Source: Oxyruncus cristatus
Lineage: Eukaryota > Chordata > Aves > Passeriformes > Cotingidae
Length of the DNA: 64,000 bases
Direction: 5' to 3'
NCBI GenBank assembly: GCA_013399855.1
Contig: VXAY01005274.1
Coordinates: forward strand, 2,191,725-2,255,724
Shown here: piece by piece, positions 39,311 through 50,363 of the stretch
Numbering within the stretch: position 1 is the stretch's first letter
Layout of the letters: each line of letters starts with the position of its first letter
Notes under the pieces: generated by a model
The model's input: only the letters and a program-made list of their open reading frames with translations
What the model was told of the DNA's origin: nothing
The model's database searches: none
Translations under genes and position numbers: made by a program

Positions 39311-42180
39311 CAAGCCTCTGTGACTTGTACCTCAGGGAAAGGGGCTCTCCTTCCATCTTCCACAGGACATGTGCACACGTGGACATTCACGGAGTAAGAA
39401 CTCACTCCCAGCTATGTCCTCCTGAGGCACTTGCTCTCCTGGGACCAGCTCTGTACCTGGTTATTTGCTTTTCTTTTGATCAGGCTCAATCCCTTAAGCA
39501 ACCCCCTCCGATGTGTCCTTTTCCTGGCATTTATTCAGCCTTTTCTTTCTTTCCCGGTGAGTTATGGAGTAGCAGTGCTGACTTTTTATCCATGGCTGCC
39601 CTGCAGTGACAGTGCCCACCCCCAGGGCCTCACTGCCCACCTGGACCCTCCTATCCAGGACCAGGGGACCTGCACCCTCCACAGCTCACCTGGCTGCACA
39701 TCCTCAGCCCAAGCTCTGCTGCTCCATATAAAAGACATAGAAAGCAATATCTCTAAATTGAAAGCCCATGTGCCTCATTGGCAACTCCAGCTTTCAGGGA
39801 TTTACTGGTTTTATAATGCCAGGTTCCTGCTTTCTGCCCAGTGGTACCTCAAAGATAGCTAAGAGAGGGGAAAAAAGCTCAGTCCCCAGCGACATCAGAA
39901 ATTCACAGAAGTGGGTGGAAGTCAAGAAGTTCAATATTTCCCCAACATTTTCTGTGTTTTATAAATAAACTAGGACAGATCTGGGCTTTAGCTCAGGAGC
40001 AAGAATATTTTACTGTGAAGGCCACAGAGCAACAGAGTTCCTAGCCATGGCAGGAACACACTTGATATTAGAGATTATTTATTTCCTTTCTCATCCTAGA
40101 GGGAGATTAACCTTCCAGTGAGGCTTACCCTGCACAGAAATACAGCAAATCAGGTTCCAAACTCCAAGTCCTAGTGAAGGTCAGAGAACAGATAAAGCAA
40201 ACTTTATCATAGACTGAGAATGGTGCCATCAGCTCAGGATTGCAGCAGAAGGGGTGCTCACTTTTGGCAGTCCCTGAAGTTTCCTGATCCTGTACAGAGA
40301 TGAGGCTCCAGAAGTTGCCACATGGAAGCCCCATGGAAGCCGTGTTGGGGAAGTTGAGTGGTTTGAGCATGGGAAGGAGGGGACAGCTGAAACTTCAGAA
40401 ACAGGAAAACTCTAGAAATCATCTGCAGGGTTTTTTAACTGGAATGCAGATAGGGCTATTGGGTTTGGAAAGGGATTTCTCTCTTTTCTGACAACTATAC
40501 TGTGCAAGTGGAGCAATTACTTCAAATTGAGAGCAGATTGAGATCTGTATATGATCTTTCTTTCTCAGTCCTTGACAATTATTTCTATCTTGGTTCAAAT
40601 TCTTGTATCCACTATTGGAAGCATCACCAAATGCATTTATTTACCTTCATTGTTAAGCAAACGGGAATAACAGCAGCTGTTGACACAGTGTATTATTGAG
40701 GTCTGACTTACTTCATAGTTCATTAACTTTCAGAATGTTATCTCCAATTTTGTTTTGCAGAACTGGATTTATAATCAAAGCCTTGATGTTTGGATTTCAA
40801 GACAAAAACCAACGGTAGGGAGCACAGTTATTCGTCAGTTAGAAATAATGTTGCATTACATAGCAAACATGCAAATCTGATGGCGACTGACCGCCCAGAA
40901 ACCAAACACTGCACAAGTAGCTCCCAGGAGAAGGAAATACAAGAAACGTGAGAACTTGCTACAGCAGAATATTACCTGCACCCGAAGCACTCGCTCGTTA
41001 GGAACAGTGAGCTCTTAATCCCCTGGGGTTAGTAACACCCCACGGAGAGCAGAGACCCTCCCTTAAGGTACACACAGCTCTGAACTCAGTGCTGCTCCAC
41101 ACACCTGAGAGCAATTGCCAGTAGGAAACAAAGCTCAGGAGTAGTTTGTTTTGGTTTGTTGTTTTGCTTTTGTTTGGGGTGGGTTTTTTTCTGTCCATTA
41201 CCTGCAATCGCCCAGTTCCTGAAGGGAGAAGTATTTACTGCAGGTTTACGCACCCAAGTCTCCTTTTGCATTGCCCTCTGTTCCTTTTTCTCCTGCTGTA
41301 GGTAGTGCTCAGCATCAGTGGGAACCTGCTCTGGATTTCTGCCAATGCACTTGCCATTCAGGGCAGCGCAACCTCATGCTCCAAAGGTTCCTGGCACAGG
41401 GCCAGAGGGACCTTTCCCTCTCCTCCATACCACACACACCTGTACGGAGGCTCAGGCAAGAGCATCCAGCAGTGCAGCTTCATGGCTCACCCAGCTGCAC
41501 ATCACGGTACTGAACTGACACATTAAGTAAATGACAAGCCCCTCATCCTGCCAGCAGCAAAATATTTTGGGTTTCCCCAGAGGAAAAGAAAACAAAACTA
41601 AGTACTTAAAGCTTTTTGAAAGAAGTCATCAAGTCAGACCATGCTGTAAATGCCTGAAAAAAAATTGATCGAATTTCTAACACCAAGGTTAAGAATCGGA
41701 TGTGAAGAATGACAATGTTTTTATTTAAAACTGAAACTGTAGCAGGTCACACTGATCTGAAAAAAAAAACTGTTTTGCAGTTTTTGCAAATCCCAAACGC
41801 AGATCCCAAAGGCCCCAGGCCAAGGAGAGGTTAACAAGAAACAAGTTCAGGCTTGCTGAAACTCACTGCTATACAGTAATACAAGTAACTATGATGCTGC
41901 TTCACATTAACTTGCACGTTACTCAATACTTTTCTTATTCCCACCCAGGATTATTTGTATTCCAGAGCACTGGCACCTCGTGCCGGTTGGCTGAGCTCAG
42001 TTATCAGCTCCCTTCAAATCCAGCCAACCAGGCTGGCGGCTGTTGGACTTCTTGGACACGAAAAAAAAGACGCATAAAAGGCAACAAGAACCTGACACCC
42101 AGCTGCTCGGCCAGCGCCAAGCCGTTTGTTTTCCCAGGTCTGTTTTCCCAACCCTGGAGCTGGGATTGGCAGGCGATTTT
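39311..42180. other. Non-coding sequence left of the CpG island
   Basis: Unique sequence with a T/G-rich low-complexity tract at 41,139-41,188. Composition shifts to GC-rich after about 42,100. If the minus-strand exon at 42,666-42,708 is real, this is the beginning of intron 1. No second exon is recognisable. Confidence 0.5.
41139..41188. repeat. T/G-rich (GTTTT)n-like tract
   Basis: About 50 bp of irregular GTTT/GTTTTG units ending in T7. Confidence 0.85.
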
Positions 42181-42602
42181 GGAGCGAAGGACTTTGAATT
42201 ACGGGCGGGTGGATTTGGCAGGGCTTTTGCGCGGGCAGCAGCTGCGGGGGATGAAAGTGCATTTATGGCCTCAGTTCTGATTTGGGAGGGGGGCAAATAG
42301 CCCACAGTCCCCCTCTCCCACCCCGGCGCTGTCTGGGGGTCGGAACCAGCACGGGTGATCAGGGGGCTCAGCCCTGCTCGACCTGTCCTGAGCGCGGCCG
42401 TGGCTCACCTTGCGAGCCACTGACATTTCACCTGCCACCTCCCTCCGTGTCGCCGAGGACCCTGTCACATCCTTCCCACCCCGAGGGACAGCCGCGCCCC
42501 CCCCGCCCCGGGTTTTGTGTCAAGCGATGCGGTAGCAGCGCCAGCGCCGAAGGAGCCCCGGGCGGGGTCCGTCCCGTCCAGTCCCGTCCCGGCGGGGCGC
42601 AG

Positions 42603-42660
42603 GACCCGCACGAACCCGCACGAACCCGCACGAACCCGCACGAACCCGCACGAACCCGCA
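42603..42660 (-). repeat. 10-bp minisatellite, about 6 copies
   Basis: The + strand unit CGAACCCGCA is present in five perfect copies (42,611-42,660) plus one imperfect copy (GGACCCGCA, 42,602-42,610). On the minus strand the unit is TGCGGGTTCG. The array begins at intron position +6 of the splice donor at 42,665, so the T of GTAAGT is the first base of the array. On the minus (RNA-like) strand six GGG tracts are spaced by 7-nt loops (TTCGTGC), which just fits the G3N1-7 rule for a possible G-quadruplex. Confidence 0.97.
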
Positions 42661-42665
42661 CTTAC
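42660..42665 (-). other. Splice donor of first coding exon (GTAAGT)
   Basis: Read on the minus strand the junction is ACCG|GTAAGT, a perfect consensus over the six intron bases. It defines the 3' end of the exon at 42,666 and leaves phase 1 (one base of the next codon in the exon). Confidence 0.75.
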
Positions 42666-42708
42666 CGGTGCCGGCGGCGCCGCGCGGGACGGACTCGGCG
42701 TTGCCCAT
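42666..42708 (-). CDS. First coding exon of an unidentified, probably N-myristoylated protein
   Basis: On the minus strand an ATG at 42,708 opens 14 codons plus one base: MGNAESVPRGAAGT, then the first G of a codon completed by the next exon. The start is supported by a strong Kozak context (G at -3, G at +4: GGCCATGGG), by its position inside a CpG island, and by a consensus donor directly after it. The N-terminus fits the N-myristoyltransferase pattern: Met removed, Gly2 exposed, small residues after it, Ser at position 6. This suggests a membrane-tethered cytosolic protein. Families with such MGN starts include protein kinase A catalytic subunits, formin-like FMNL proteins and TIAM exchange factors, but residues 7-14 do not match any I can place, so no symbol is given. 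Without the donor the frame would run to 62 residues through the minisatellite and stop at 42,520. The downstream exons are not recognised. Confidence 0.65.
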
Positions 42709-42804
42709 GGCCGGACGGAGCGGAGCGGGTCGGGTCGGTGCGGGGCGATGGCACACGATGGGACGCGCTCGGGCAGCGCCGCGATCCCGCCGCGATTCGA
42801 AGCT

Positions 42805-42827
42805 GCCGCCCCGCCCCGCCCCGCGCC
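42805..42827 (-). promoter_or_regulatory. Overlapping GC boxes (Sp1/KLF-type)
   Basis: Three consecutive CCGCCCC units on the + strand read as GGGGCGG repeats on the minus strand, about 100-120 bp upstream of the start codon. Sp1/KLF sites are typical of TATA-less CpG-island promoters. I see no TATA box in the readable part between them and the ATG. Confidence 0.65.
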
Positions 42828-42847
42828 GCCACCGCCAACCGCGGCCG

Positions 42848-42955
42848 NNNNNNNNNNNNNNNNNNNNNNNNNNNNNNNNNNNNNNNNNNNNNNNNNNNNN
42901 NNNNNNNNNNNNNNNNNNNNNNNNNNNNNNNNNNNNNNNNNNNNNNNNNNNNNNN
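42848..42955. other. Assembly gap (108 N) in the promoter
   Basis: 108 Ns are flanked by very GC-rich sequence (gcggccg on the left, ggctgggctcggctc on the right). Gaps of this kind are common in GC-rich avian promoters. The transcription start or part of the 5' UTR may be missing here. Confidence 1.
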
Positions 42956-43260
42956 GGCTGGGCTCGGCTCAGCCCGGATTCGGCTCTGCCCGGTCCGGCG
43001 CGGCTCCGCGGCACCATCCGGACCGGCACAAGCCGAGCCGGGTCGGGTCAGTGATGATCGGAGCGGTGCCGTCCCGCAAAGGGCGCTCCCCGCGCCCGTG
43101 GCATCCGTAGGACGAGGCGCCCACCTCCGTGTCATCCCGCCCGGGCTGCCCCTGCCCGCCCCGCGGCTGTGGCCGTGCCCCCGCCAATCCCAAAGGTGCC
43201 CGTTCCCATCCCTGTGCTCACACTGTGCCCGCGCCAGCCCCGGGGACAGTGTCACCTGTC

Positions 43261-44008
43261 GTGACATGTTGAGTTACAGACCCCGGGCCGAATGCAGCAG
43301 TTTGCTCAGGACTGATGTGGGCTTCAGAGGAAGTAACAGAACAAAACAGAAGGGTTGAAATTCCCAAGTGTTTCTACTGTCACAGCAGCCCAGCCACCCC
43401 TGGGAGTAACAGAAAGAAGGAAAATGATAGTGGTGAGGCCACCATTTGTCCCAGTGCCAATTTCCTCTTCCACAGCTGCATCCCGAACATCATTACTGGG
43501 TACCAGCAGCTTTGAATTGCTTAAATAGAGATGAAGACACATCCTGCCCTGAAAAACGTGGACAAAATAATGGAAACATGATATGCAGATTAGAGTGTTG
43601 CTGCTTTGAGCCTGGGAACAAGCTGAGTCCAAGAGAAAAGCAACAGTGATGGTTTTCCAGGAGCAGCGCTGCCTTCCCAGTGCCCGTATCAGACACCAGG
43701 GTTATGGGTTGGGAGCTGGGCTGAGGAAGGGATGTACTGCTTGAGTGTGAGCAAGATCAGCTAGGGGGTGACAGTGACATGTGGATACTCCTTATCTGGC
43801 TGCTAATGCACTTTTTATCTCCTCCCTTAGGTGAGACCAATGTGGCAAAGCCTCTCTGGTACTCAAGCAACCTTCAGAGCAGCCTCCTGAGCTGTCGGTG
43901 CTGTCCTCACACATGGCAGTTTTATTGTTGCCTCATTGCCAGGTTTGAAGTCATTAGTGTGACTTGGGTTTCTAATAATAAACCCTTTAACAACCATCTC
44001 AATCCAGT
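43261..44008. other. Non-coding flank right of the CpG island
   Basis: CpG density drops sharply. The sequence is unique with no exon recognised. Under the minus-gene model this is upstream flank. Confidence 0.5.
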
Positions 44009-44371
44009 GCAGCCTGGAGAAGAGGAAATTGAGGGGAGTCCTCATCAAGGTCTGCAGCTTCCTCACAAAGAGCAGCAGAGGGGCAGCTCCAATCTCTGCT
44101 CTCTCTGACCCAAGGGAACAGCTGGAGTTGTGTCAGGGGAAGTCTATGTTGAATACTGGGAAAAGGTTCTTCCCCTAGAGGGTGGTTGGGCACTGAACAG
44201 GTTCCCCAGGGCAGTGGGCATGGCCCCAAGGGTGACAGAGCTCAAGGAGTGTTTGGACGAATCTCTCAGGCACGTGGTGGGATTCCTAGGGTGCCCTGTG
44301 CTAGGCCATAGTGGGACTTCAGTGATCCTTGTGGGTCCCCTCCAACGGAGGATTATTCCATGATTCTATGA
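44009..44371 (+). mobile_element. CR1 LINE fragment of the second subfamily type, plus orientation (long copy)
   Basis: About 360 bp. It begins gcagcctggagaagaggaaa and passes ggttcttcccctagagggtg and gacagagctcaaggagtgtt. It ends with gtgggtcccctccaacggag and TTCCATGATTCTATGAA. The frame carries ORF2 C-terminal residues (VTELKECLDESLRHVVGF). The body matches the copy at 23.4 kb. It is 5'-truncated and inactive. Confidence 0.96.
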
Positions 44372-46640
44372 ATAATAACAACAGCACAATGCAGAACTGC
44401 TGAGCATTCACAGTGGATCCCAAGCAAGTCAGGACTGGTGGCAGGATACGAGCTCAGCCCTTGGAACACCAGCTGGTGCTACAAAAAGGCACTGACTTCT
44501 CAGACTTTCTCAAAGCCAAAGGGAGGAGGCATCTTGCTCTGTTTGTTCCCAGAAAATACTTAGACACGCTCACATTCCTGAGGAGGGCGAGTAGCACACA
44601 GAGCAGCTTTCCCAGCCTCTAATAACAGGGAAGTTGCTTCCACCTGAGCAGGTGCAGTGGGAACCTGACTGCAGAGGCAGCACATGCAGAATTACCTCCT
44701 GCCAGGCAAGGGGCCCTGGAGCCAGGTGCTGTACAAAACCTGCCTTTTTGTCTGCACCTGGGCCTTGTCCTCCTGGCACGAACTTCCCAGCTGATCAGAG
44801 CAGCCTCCTTTTATCTACATCTTCTCCCATCACTGCTCCAGGAGCCACTGGACTGTCCCCAGGAGGAGGAACAACCCCGTCCAGGTCACATCGTGTCACT
44901 CAGCCAGACATTCTCTGGCACTCTGAGAAGGCTAAAGGGAGGCTGACACCTCTTCTCTGAGGGGCAGAGATAAAAACCCTGAGAGGGGGATGCAGGGGAG
45001 TTGTGTGGCTCCTTCCCATTTCACTCCCACCGATCACTGCCCAGCCCCTCTGGGATAGGGCTCTCAGGAGGCATTGCCTCAGCTGCTGGCACAGCACAGA
45101 GGTTCAGGAGATGATGTTCTGACAGAAATTGTCTGTTTTCTTGGGCAGCTGCTGCCTGATCACTTTAATCCCCCCCTGCTGCTTGCCCCCATAAAGGAGG
45201 GATAACACTGCCTGGGGAGGGCTGCATGGCTGGTGTTTTAAACTGGCCTGTAATGTTTGACAGTGTCTTGAGCAGGCAAAGGGCTATTGAGCATCACATT
45301 GCCCAAAATAGCCCCTGCATAATCCTGGACTGTTCCTGTGTCAGTGTCATGCTTTGGACAAAGGCCTGATTAGGCTACATTTCCTCTACATTTTTTCCAC
45401 AGTTGCAATATCACAAAGAGCACAACATTTCACAAAGAGATTTGGATTTTGACCCAAAAAAAGGCTTCTTTATTCTTCCACGCAGTCTGGCTAGCAATGA
45501 CCATAGTAAAGATTCCTTTAAAACACAAACATCTGTCTCTGCTGGGAGCCAAAGGGAGGTTCACCAACTCACTCCATGCCAAGACCACCAAGCAGCTGTC
45601 AGGCAGGGCTAACCCTCAGCATGTGTTATTGGCCTGGAACCAAACCCCTTCAGCAAAGAAAGCATTAGCTCTCTTAAACTCCCACACCTCAGCTCTAGGG
45701 ACACAGCATCTGCACGACGAGCCAGCCACACAGCTCCGTGGTGCAGTTTTCCCAGCAAGAAATGAGGAGAAACACATTGCTTTGGAGTCCAGCCCCATCT
45801 ACACACCCTTGATCATTTCTGCAGAGGTAGAAGGTCCAGTCAGGGACCTTCTGAGTCAGATTGGCCTCACATCTGCTGAAGCAGTAAGAGGATGTCAGCC
45901 TTAACTCCAAAGCTGAGCACTGCTCTAGGTACAGACACCAGAGAGAGGTTACGTGAGGCCACATCCCCCCAGCAAGAAGGCAGAGAATTACTTCAGTGAG
46001 TACGAAAACATGCCCTTTGCCTTCTCTCCTCTCCCCGAAAGCCCTCGCTCCGAGGGCCCTGGAAGAACAACTCAGTAAGCAGAACACAAAGAAATGAGAG
46101 CATCCCTTACACAGGCAGAGCACTGGGGAGGTTGCTGGGGCACATCTGGGCTCAGCCCAGCCCCTGCCAGCACACAGAGCAGTTGTGTTGCCAGTCCTCA
46201 GGGGGCTGTGCGCTGGCAGGTGGTTATGGAGAAGCCCTTGAGATTGCCTGTCCCCTTGCACTGCTGGAGAGATGCTTGGAAAAGATGCAGACACACGGGT
46301 GCAGAAGGCACCCTGGATGGAGCAGTGTCTGGTAGTAAGAATCAGGCCGTCATTAATGCGGTGATATATTTGGTTCTGTCCGTGTGATCCTCAAAAACAC
46401 AGATTTTCGTTTCTGAAACTCTGACAAGTGCAGTAAATAGCAATAACGTTTAACTGATTTTGCAGCAATTTCATCAGATCTCGAAGCATTTCACAAACCT
46501 TGATCCTCAAATTGGAGAGAACCCAGTCCCCAAGGAAGGGGAGAAATAATGTTTCCATCTGGCCACTCAGAGGCAGTCCTGGTACAACCTCCCACATTTC
46601 CCAGTGCTCAGACTGGGTTTGTATCCCACAATGTCAGGGC
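44372..46640. other. Non-coding unique sequence
   Basis: Unique sequence. The minus-strand frame at 45,695-46,294 (199 codons) has no recognisable motif and overlaps plus-strand frames. No exon is called. Confidence 0.5.
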
Positions 46641-46723
46641 AGGTCTCCCTGCCCATGGCAGGGGGTTGGAACGAGATGATCTTTAAGGTCCCTTCCAACC
46701 CAAACCATTCTGTGATTCTATGA
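46641..46723 (+). mobile_element. CR1 LINE terminus, plus orientation
   Basis: About 83 bp: ctccctgcccatggcagggg, then tttaaggtcccttccaaccc, ending CATTCTGTGATTCTATGA. The terminal octamer is intact and the copy is well preserved, but only the extreme 3' end is present. Confidence 0.96.
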
Positions 46724-47266
46724 GGTTACTCAAAACCTTGGTTGCTCTGGGTGCCTCCCCCTCCACACTGAAGATGCTGCTGAAGAGCAAAGAGTTACTT
46801 TTAGTCACTTGACATTTTTCAGTGCACAACTCAGTTAAGGGCCACTTGCAAAATGACAAAACTTGGTTCTCTCTGGGAAGAACAGTGGAGTGATGTGACA
46901 GATTAGCACAGTTGATTCAAGTGAGGTTCCCTCCAGCATCACTTGAATCCTGACCTTGGATGACTTCAGCAGGCCAGGTCCTTCCCCTGCTTTTCCAGCA
47001 TTCTCTTTCTCTGTAAAAAGCAGATAATAGCAATACTGAATTCTCCCCTCAGGATGCTGTGGCAATTTAACCGACACTTATTGCTCAGAAAATTAAGGGA
47101 TTACTAAAATGCTCTGAAAACACAGTTATAAGGACTAGATGGCTCAATTGCATCATTACCTTTGCTCTTGTTACAGACAATTTAATCAGTTATGAACCCC
47201 CTCGTGCTGGTTTGGCAGAGACATGCAGCAAATGCTTCTGCTTTGAATTTCACATTTGTGAAATTT
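46724..47266. other. Non-coding unique sequence between two CR1 copies
   Basis: No recognisable content apart from unique sequence. The flanking CR1 copies point toward each other. Confidence 0.5.
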
Positions 47267-47622
47267 ATGTTGGAAAAGACCTCCAAGACCATCGAGTCCA
47301 ACCTGTGGCCCATCCCCACCTAGCCTCCTTTTCTCCAGGCTGAGGCCCCCCAGCTCCCTCAGCCACTCCTCACATGACTGACTCTGCAGACCCTTCCCTA
47401 GCTCCGTTGCCCGTCCCTGGACACACTCCAGCCCCCTTTTTTTGCCATGAAGGGCCCAGAACTGGACACGGCCTCACCAGTGCCCAGCACAGAGGGACAA
47501 TCACTGCCCTGGTCTTGCTGGCCACACTATTTTTGATACACACCTGGGCTCATGTTCAGCCGCTGTCGACCAGCACCCCCAGGTCCTTTTCCCACGGGTT
47601 TTCCAGTCACTCCTCTCTCCAG
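47267..47622 (-). mobile_element. CR1 LINE fragment, minus orientation, ORF2/3' region
   Basis: The + strand reads atgttggaaaagacctccaa and gaccatcgagtccaacctgt, then the CR1 body: ccttttctccaggctgaggc, ccagctccctcagccactcc, cagcacagagggacaatcac and ggtcttgctggccacactat. The long inner block is the coding part of CR1 ORF2 (reverse transcriptase C-terminal region) read backward and is broken by substitutions. The 5' end near 47,622 is approximate and abuts a small CpG-rich patch. Confidence 0.93.
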
Positions 47623-47657
47623 GAACCCTCTCCAGCCGCCGACGCTGCGGGGATCCC

Positions 47658-47671
47658 CCACTAGAGGGGAG
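47658..47671 (+). promoter_or_regulatory. Possible CTCF site
   Basis: CCACTAGAGGGGAG matches the CTCF core CCASYAGRKGGCRS at every position except one (G in place of the C at position 12). It lies in a small CpG-rich patch just beyond a CR1 fragment. A single motif match is weak evidence. Confidence 0.35.
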
Positions 47672-47930
47672 CTTCTCCCTACAAACCGCCCGTCCTGCGG
47701 CGGCAGGAGGAGCACGTCTCAGGCTTAACTGGGAGAGGGATTTGCGCGGGTTGGTTTCAACAAAAACGGTCCTGGGGAGCACCGTCAGTCGAGTGAAGGA
47801 GTTTCTGTCTCAGCTTAACTCGTGGGAAGGGGCTGGTGGCGTCTGCTGGTGGTTCCATGCACACCCACAGCCCTGCTGGTACCTCCCTGTTCACCCCTGG
47901 AAGTGGATAATGTCACTCCAGCTGCACAGA

Positions 47931-47974
47931 CATACAAAACCAATGTCAAGGACGTACAAAAGTGATGTCAAGGC
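47931..47974. repeat. 22-bp tandem duplication, two diverged copies
   Basis: Units starting CATACAAAACCAATGTCAAG and CGTACAAAAGTGATGTCAAG follow one another directly, with about five differences. Confidence 0.82.
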
Positions 47975-48337
47975 AGCCTGTAACAGCTGAGGAAGGATGA
48001 CATTCTTACAGTGAGCTAGTCCAGGGTCCTCCCCGGACAAAGCTGAACACTTTCATGTCATTACACTGTTTTGCAAGGTGTCAAAAACACTGGGAAAGAT
48101 TTCAGTGTAGGGAAGCTCTCTGGAGTAACCACAGACCCTGCAGGAGGAGGGAAGGGAGGTGATACCGTGCAGACATCCTTTTACCTTCCACTGCTGCCTC
48201 CTGCAAACAATCTTCACTAGGACACAAGTGGGCAGGGAGGACACAGACATCCTTGATGAGGCAACAGCAGACTTTTCAGACACCTCTGGCAGGTCATGCA
48301 TTGGTCTAAATGTCATCCGAGAAGAGCATGGAAACCC

Positions 48338-48354
48338 AAAAAAAAAAAAAAAAA
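48338..48354. repeat. Poly-A run (17)
   Basis: Seventeen A followed by GCACGTGG. No retroposon body is recognised upstream. Confidence 0.95.
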
Positions 48355-50335
48355 GCACGTGGCTGCAAGGCCACATGAAATGAGATCACTGGCAGTTCCC
48401 CACCCTGGTCCTAGGGCTTTGTCCCCCAGAGACTTCCCCAGCCATCGTCTGAAGGGAGCCATCCCGATTCATAGCCCAGCCCAGCAGAGGGCAACAGACA
48501 CACAGAACGCGCTGGAATTACAGACACGGTCAGTAGAGCGGTACCCGACACCTCCCAGCCACAGTGCCAAGTTTTATTGGGCTGAGCATGACAGGATGAT
48601 GTTTCTATGGCACTTTTCACCCCAGAGCTCATTCAAGGCTGGACATGCCCATTTCTGGCCCGTGAAATAAATGCTTTTTATGTTCAGTGGGTGCAGACAA
48701 GTGTACATACATTACCCTGAGGACTCATGTGCACTCTGCAGCCTGTCCATACTGAGAGTTGCTCCTCTAACCCATTCATCCTGTTCCACAGCAAACCTCT
48801 CTTTGGCAGATCCCCACTGACCACAGTCCATTCAGGTGAACACTGTTCTGGCCTCAGGATATCCAGGAATCACAGATGAGCGTCCCAGCTCCTTGAATTC
48901 AGCCTGGAAAAAGATTTCTGTGTAGGAAAAAAAGATCCTTCCAGAGAACACAATGAGCAAAGCAGCCTTATTTAAACTCCTGGCAGTTATTTATTTACTC
49001 ATTTTGCCACAGCTATTTTAGAGGTTGTCATATGAGAAGCAAACTAAAAAAAACCCTCTTTTGGCTAATGTGACAGTGAAACCAGACAAGATGAATCTCT
49101 CTGAAGGTGGGATTGTGTCTCTGTGGGTGGCTTAGGTGGCTTCAGCCCAGCTCTGTGGGATGAACAGTGGTGTGACAGTGACAGCAGCACCGTACAACAG
49201 CCTAAGGCAGGAGATGAAAAACCAAAAGTCAAACCATATTTAATGGGGTTCTCACCAACCCTTCTACCAGAGTGAGTATCAGGTATGACATTTTCTCATC
49301 ACACATTGAAGATATGTGTTGTTTACTACTGCTGATGCACCTCTCAGTGCCGTGTAAGAGTGGGGTAGTGCTGCAGGTTTCAGAGCAACACAGACAAGTG
49401 TCAGCAACCGTTTGACGTGGGGCTGGAAGTCCAGATGTGTCAAGTGTCTGAGAGCAACTTCTCCTTTGACTTAGCATGAGTCACTCCATCACTCCCGTAA
49501 GTCATAGGTTTTAGTGGACTCTCATTTCAGATGGAAAGAAATGGTGGAAAATGTGCAAAGGGATATTTCAAATTGAGTCGGAAGACGATGAAAGCACCGG
49601 CTTTTGGTGCCTGGGACCTGGCAGAGGTACTTAAGGGACCTGAGCACCACTTCTCTCTATCCCTCTCTCTCTTCTTCGTTGACTTGCTGGATGATTTTTA
49701 ACAGGTCATGACTCAGTCACCTCTTTCTTTTGTGTAAAGATGGTGGAGACTCACGTCCTTGATAAAGCACAGCAGGTTCTACAGCAGATGTGACTCCTGT
49801 GTGAATAAGAGCCTGAGATCACTGAAACCCGTCATACCTCTGTGGTGGTCACTGCTGATGCAATGTCTCACGGAGTGGTGAGTTATTTACTAACAAACCA
49901 GGCACATCCACTGGTCACTCGGCAGGTCCTTTCTGGGCTGACCCTGCTGGGCCTCCCAGAGAGGCCATTCACATGAGCACAGCAGAGGTTTTCTCCCCAA
50001 GGGGCAGCATTTTGATTGAAAAGAGGCACCTGGGTTTATTTTTCTTCCTTAATAGGCTCCAAATGGCCTGTTAATGTCCCATCATGGCTCTGGAGGTGCA
50101 GGTGAGCGAGTCACAACCTGCTTTTCTCCTTTCCAGTTCTCTGCAGTATGGATTTGCATCTAGGTGTCCACCGTGAGAGCCCTGAGTTATCCAGGCGTAC
50201 ATTTTACTGTGACCTGGGAACGCACAGCTCAAGGCCACACAAAGCAGAGCCCTTCAGTCACAAAAATGACACAGATGCAGCACAGCTGGGACAAACCTCT
50301 CCCAGGGCCGAGGAAGGGCCTCGCTTTACCCAGCA

Positions 50336-50363
50336 AATAAAGTCCAGAAAATAAAGCCCAGAA
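50336..50363. repeat. 14-bp tandem duplication
   Basis: AATAAAGTCCAGAA is followed by AATAAAGCCCAGAA, one difference. Two AATAAA hexamers result, but there is no support for a transcript end here. Confidence 0.85.

Larger units (their letters stand above)
42181..43260. promoter_or_regulatory. CpG island, promoter of a minus-strand gene
   Basis: CpG dinucleotides are frequent here and rare in the rest of the window, the pattern of an unmethylated vertebrate promoter. The island contains a first coding exon (42,666-42,708, minus), GC boxes at 42,805-42,827, a 10-bp minisatellite and a 108-N gap. GC-rich sequence continues to about 43,260, so the transcription start probably lies between 42,709 and about 43,050, possibly inside the gap. 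Long open frames across the island on both strands are artefacts of the scarcity of stop codons, and several read through Ns. A divergent plus-strand transcript is possible but nothing in the sequence shows it. Confidence 0.88.

Noticed and set aside
42282..43358. Plus-strand open frame of 358 codons across the CpG island
   Set aside because: It reads through 108 Ns and through GC-rich DNA where stop codons are rare. Frames in other registers and on the other strand are equally open. The residues are low-complexity Pro/Arg/Ala with no domain.
50336..50363. Two AATAAA hexamers as a possible polyadenylation signal
   Set aside because: They are created by a 14-bp duplication and have no transcript support or upstream exon.
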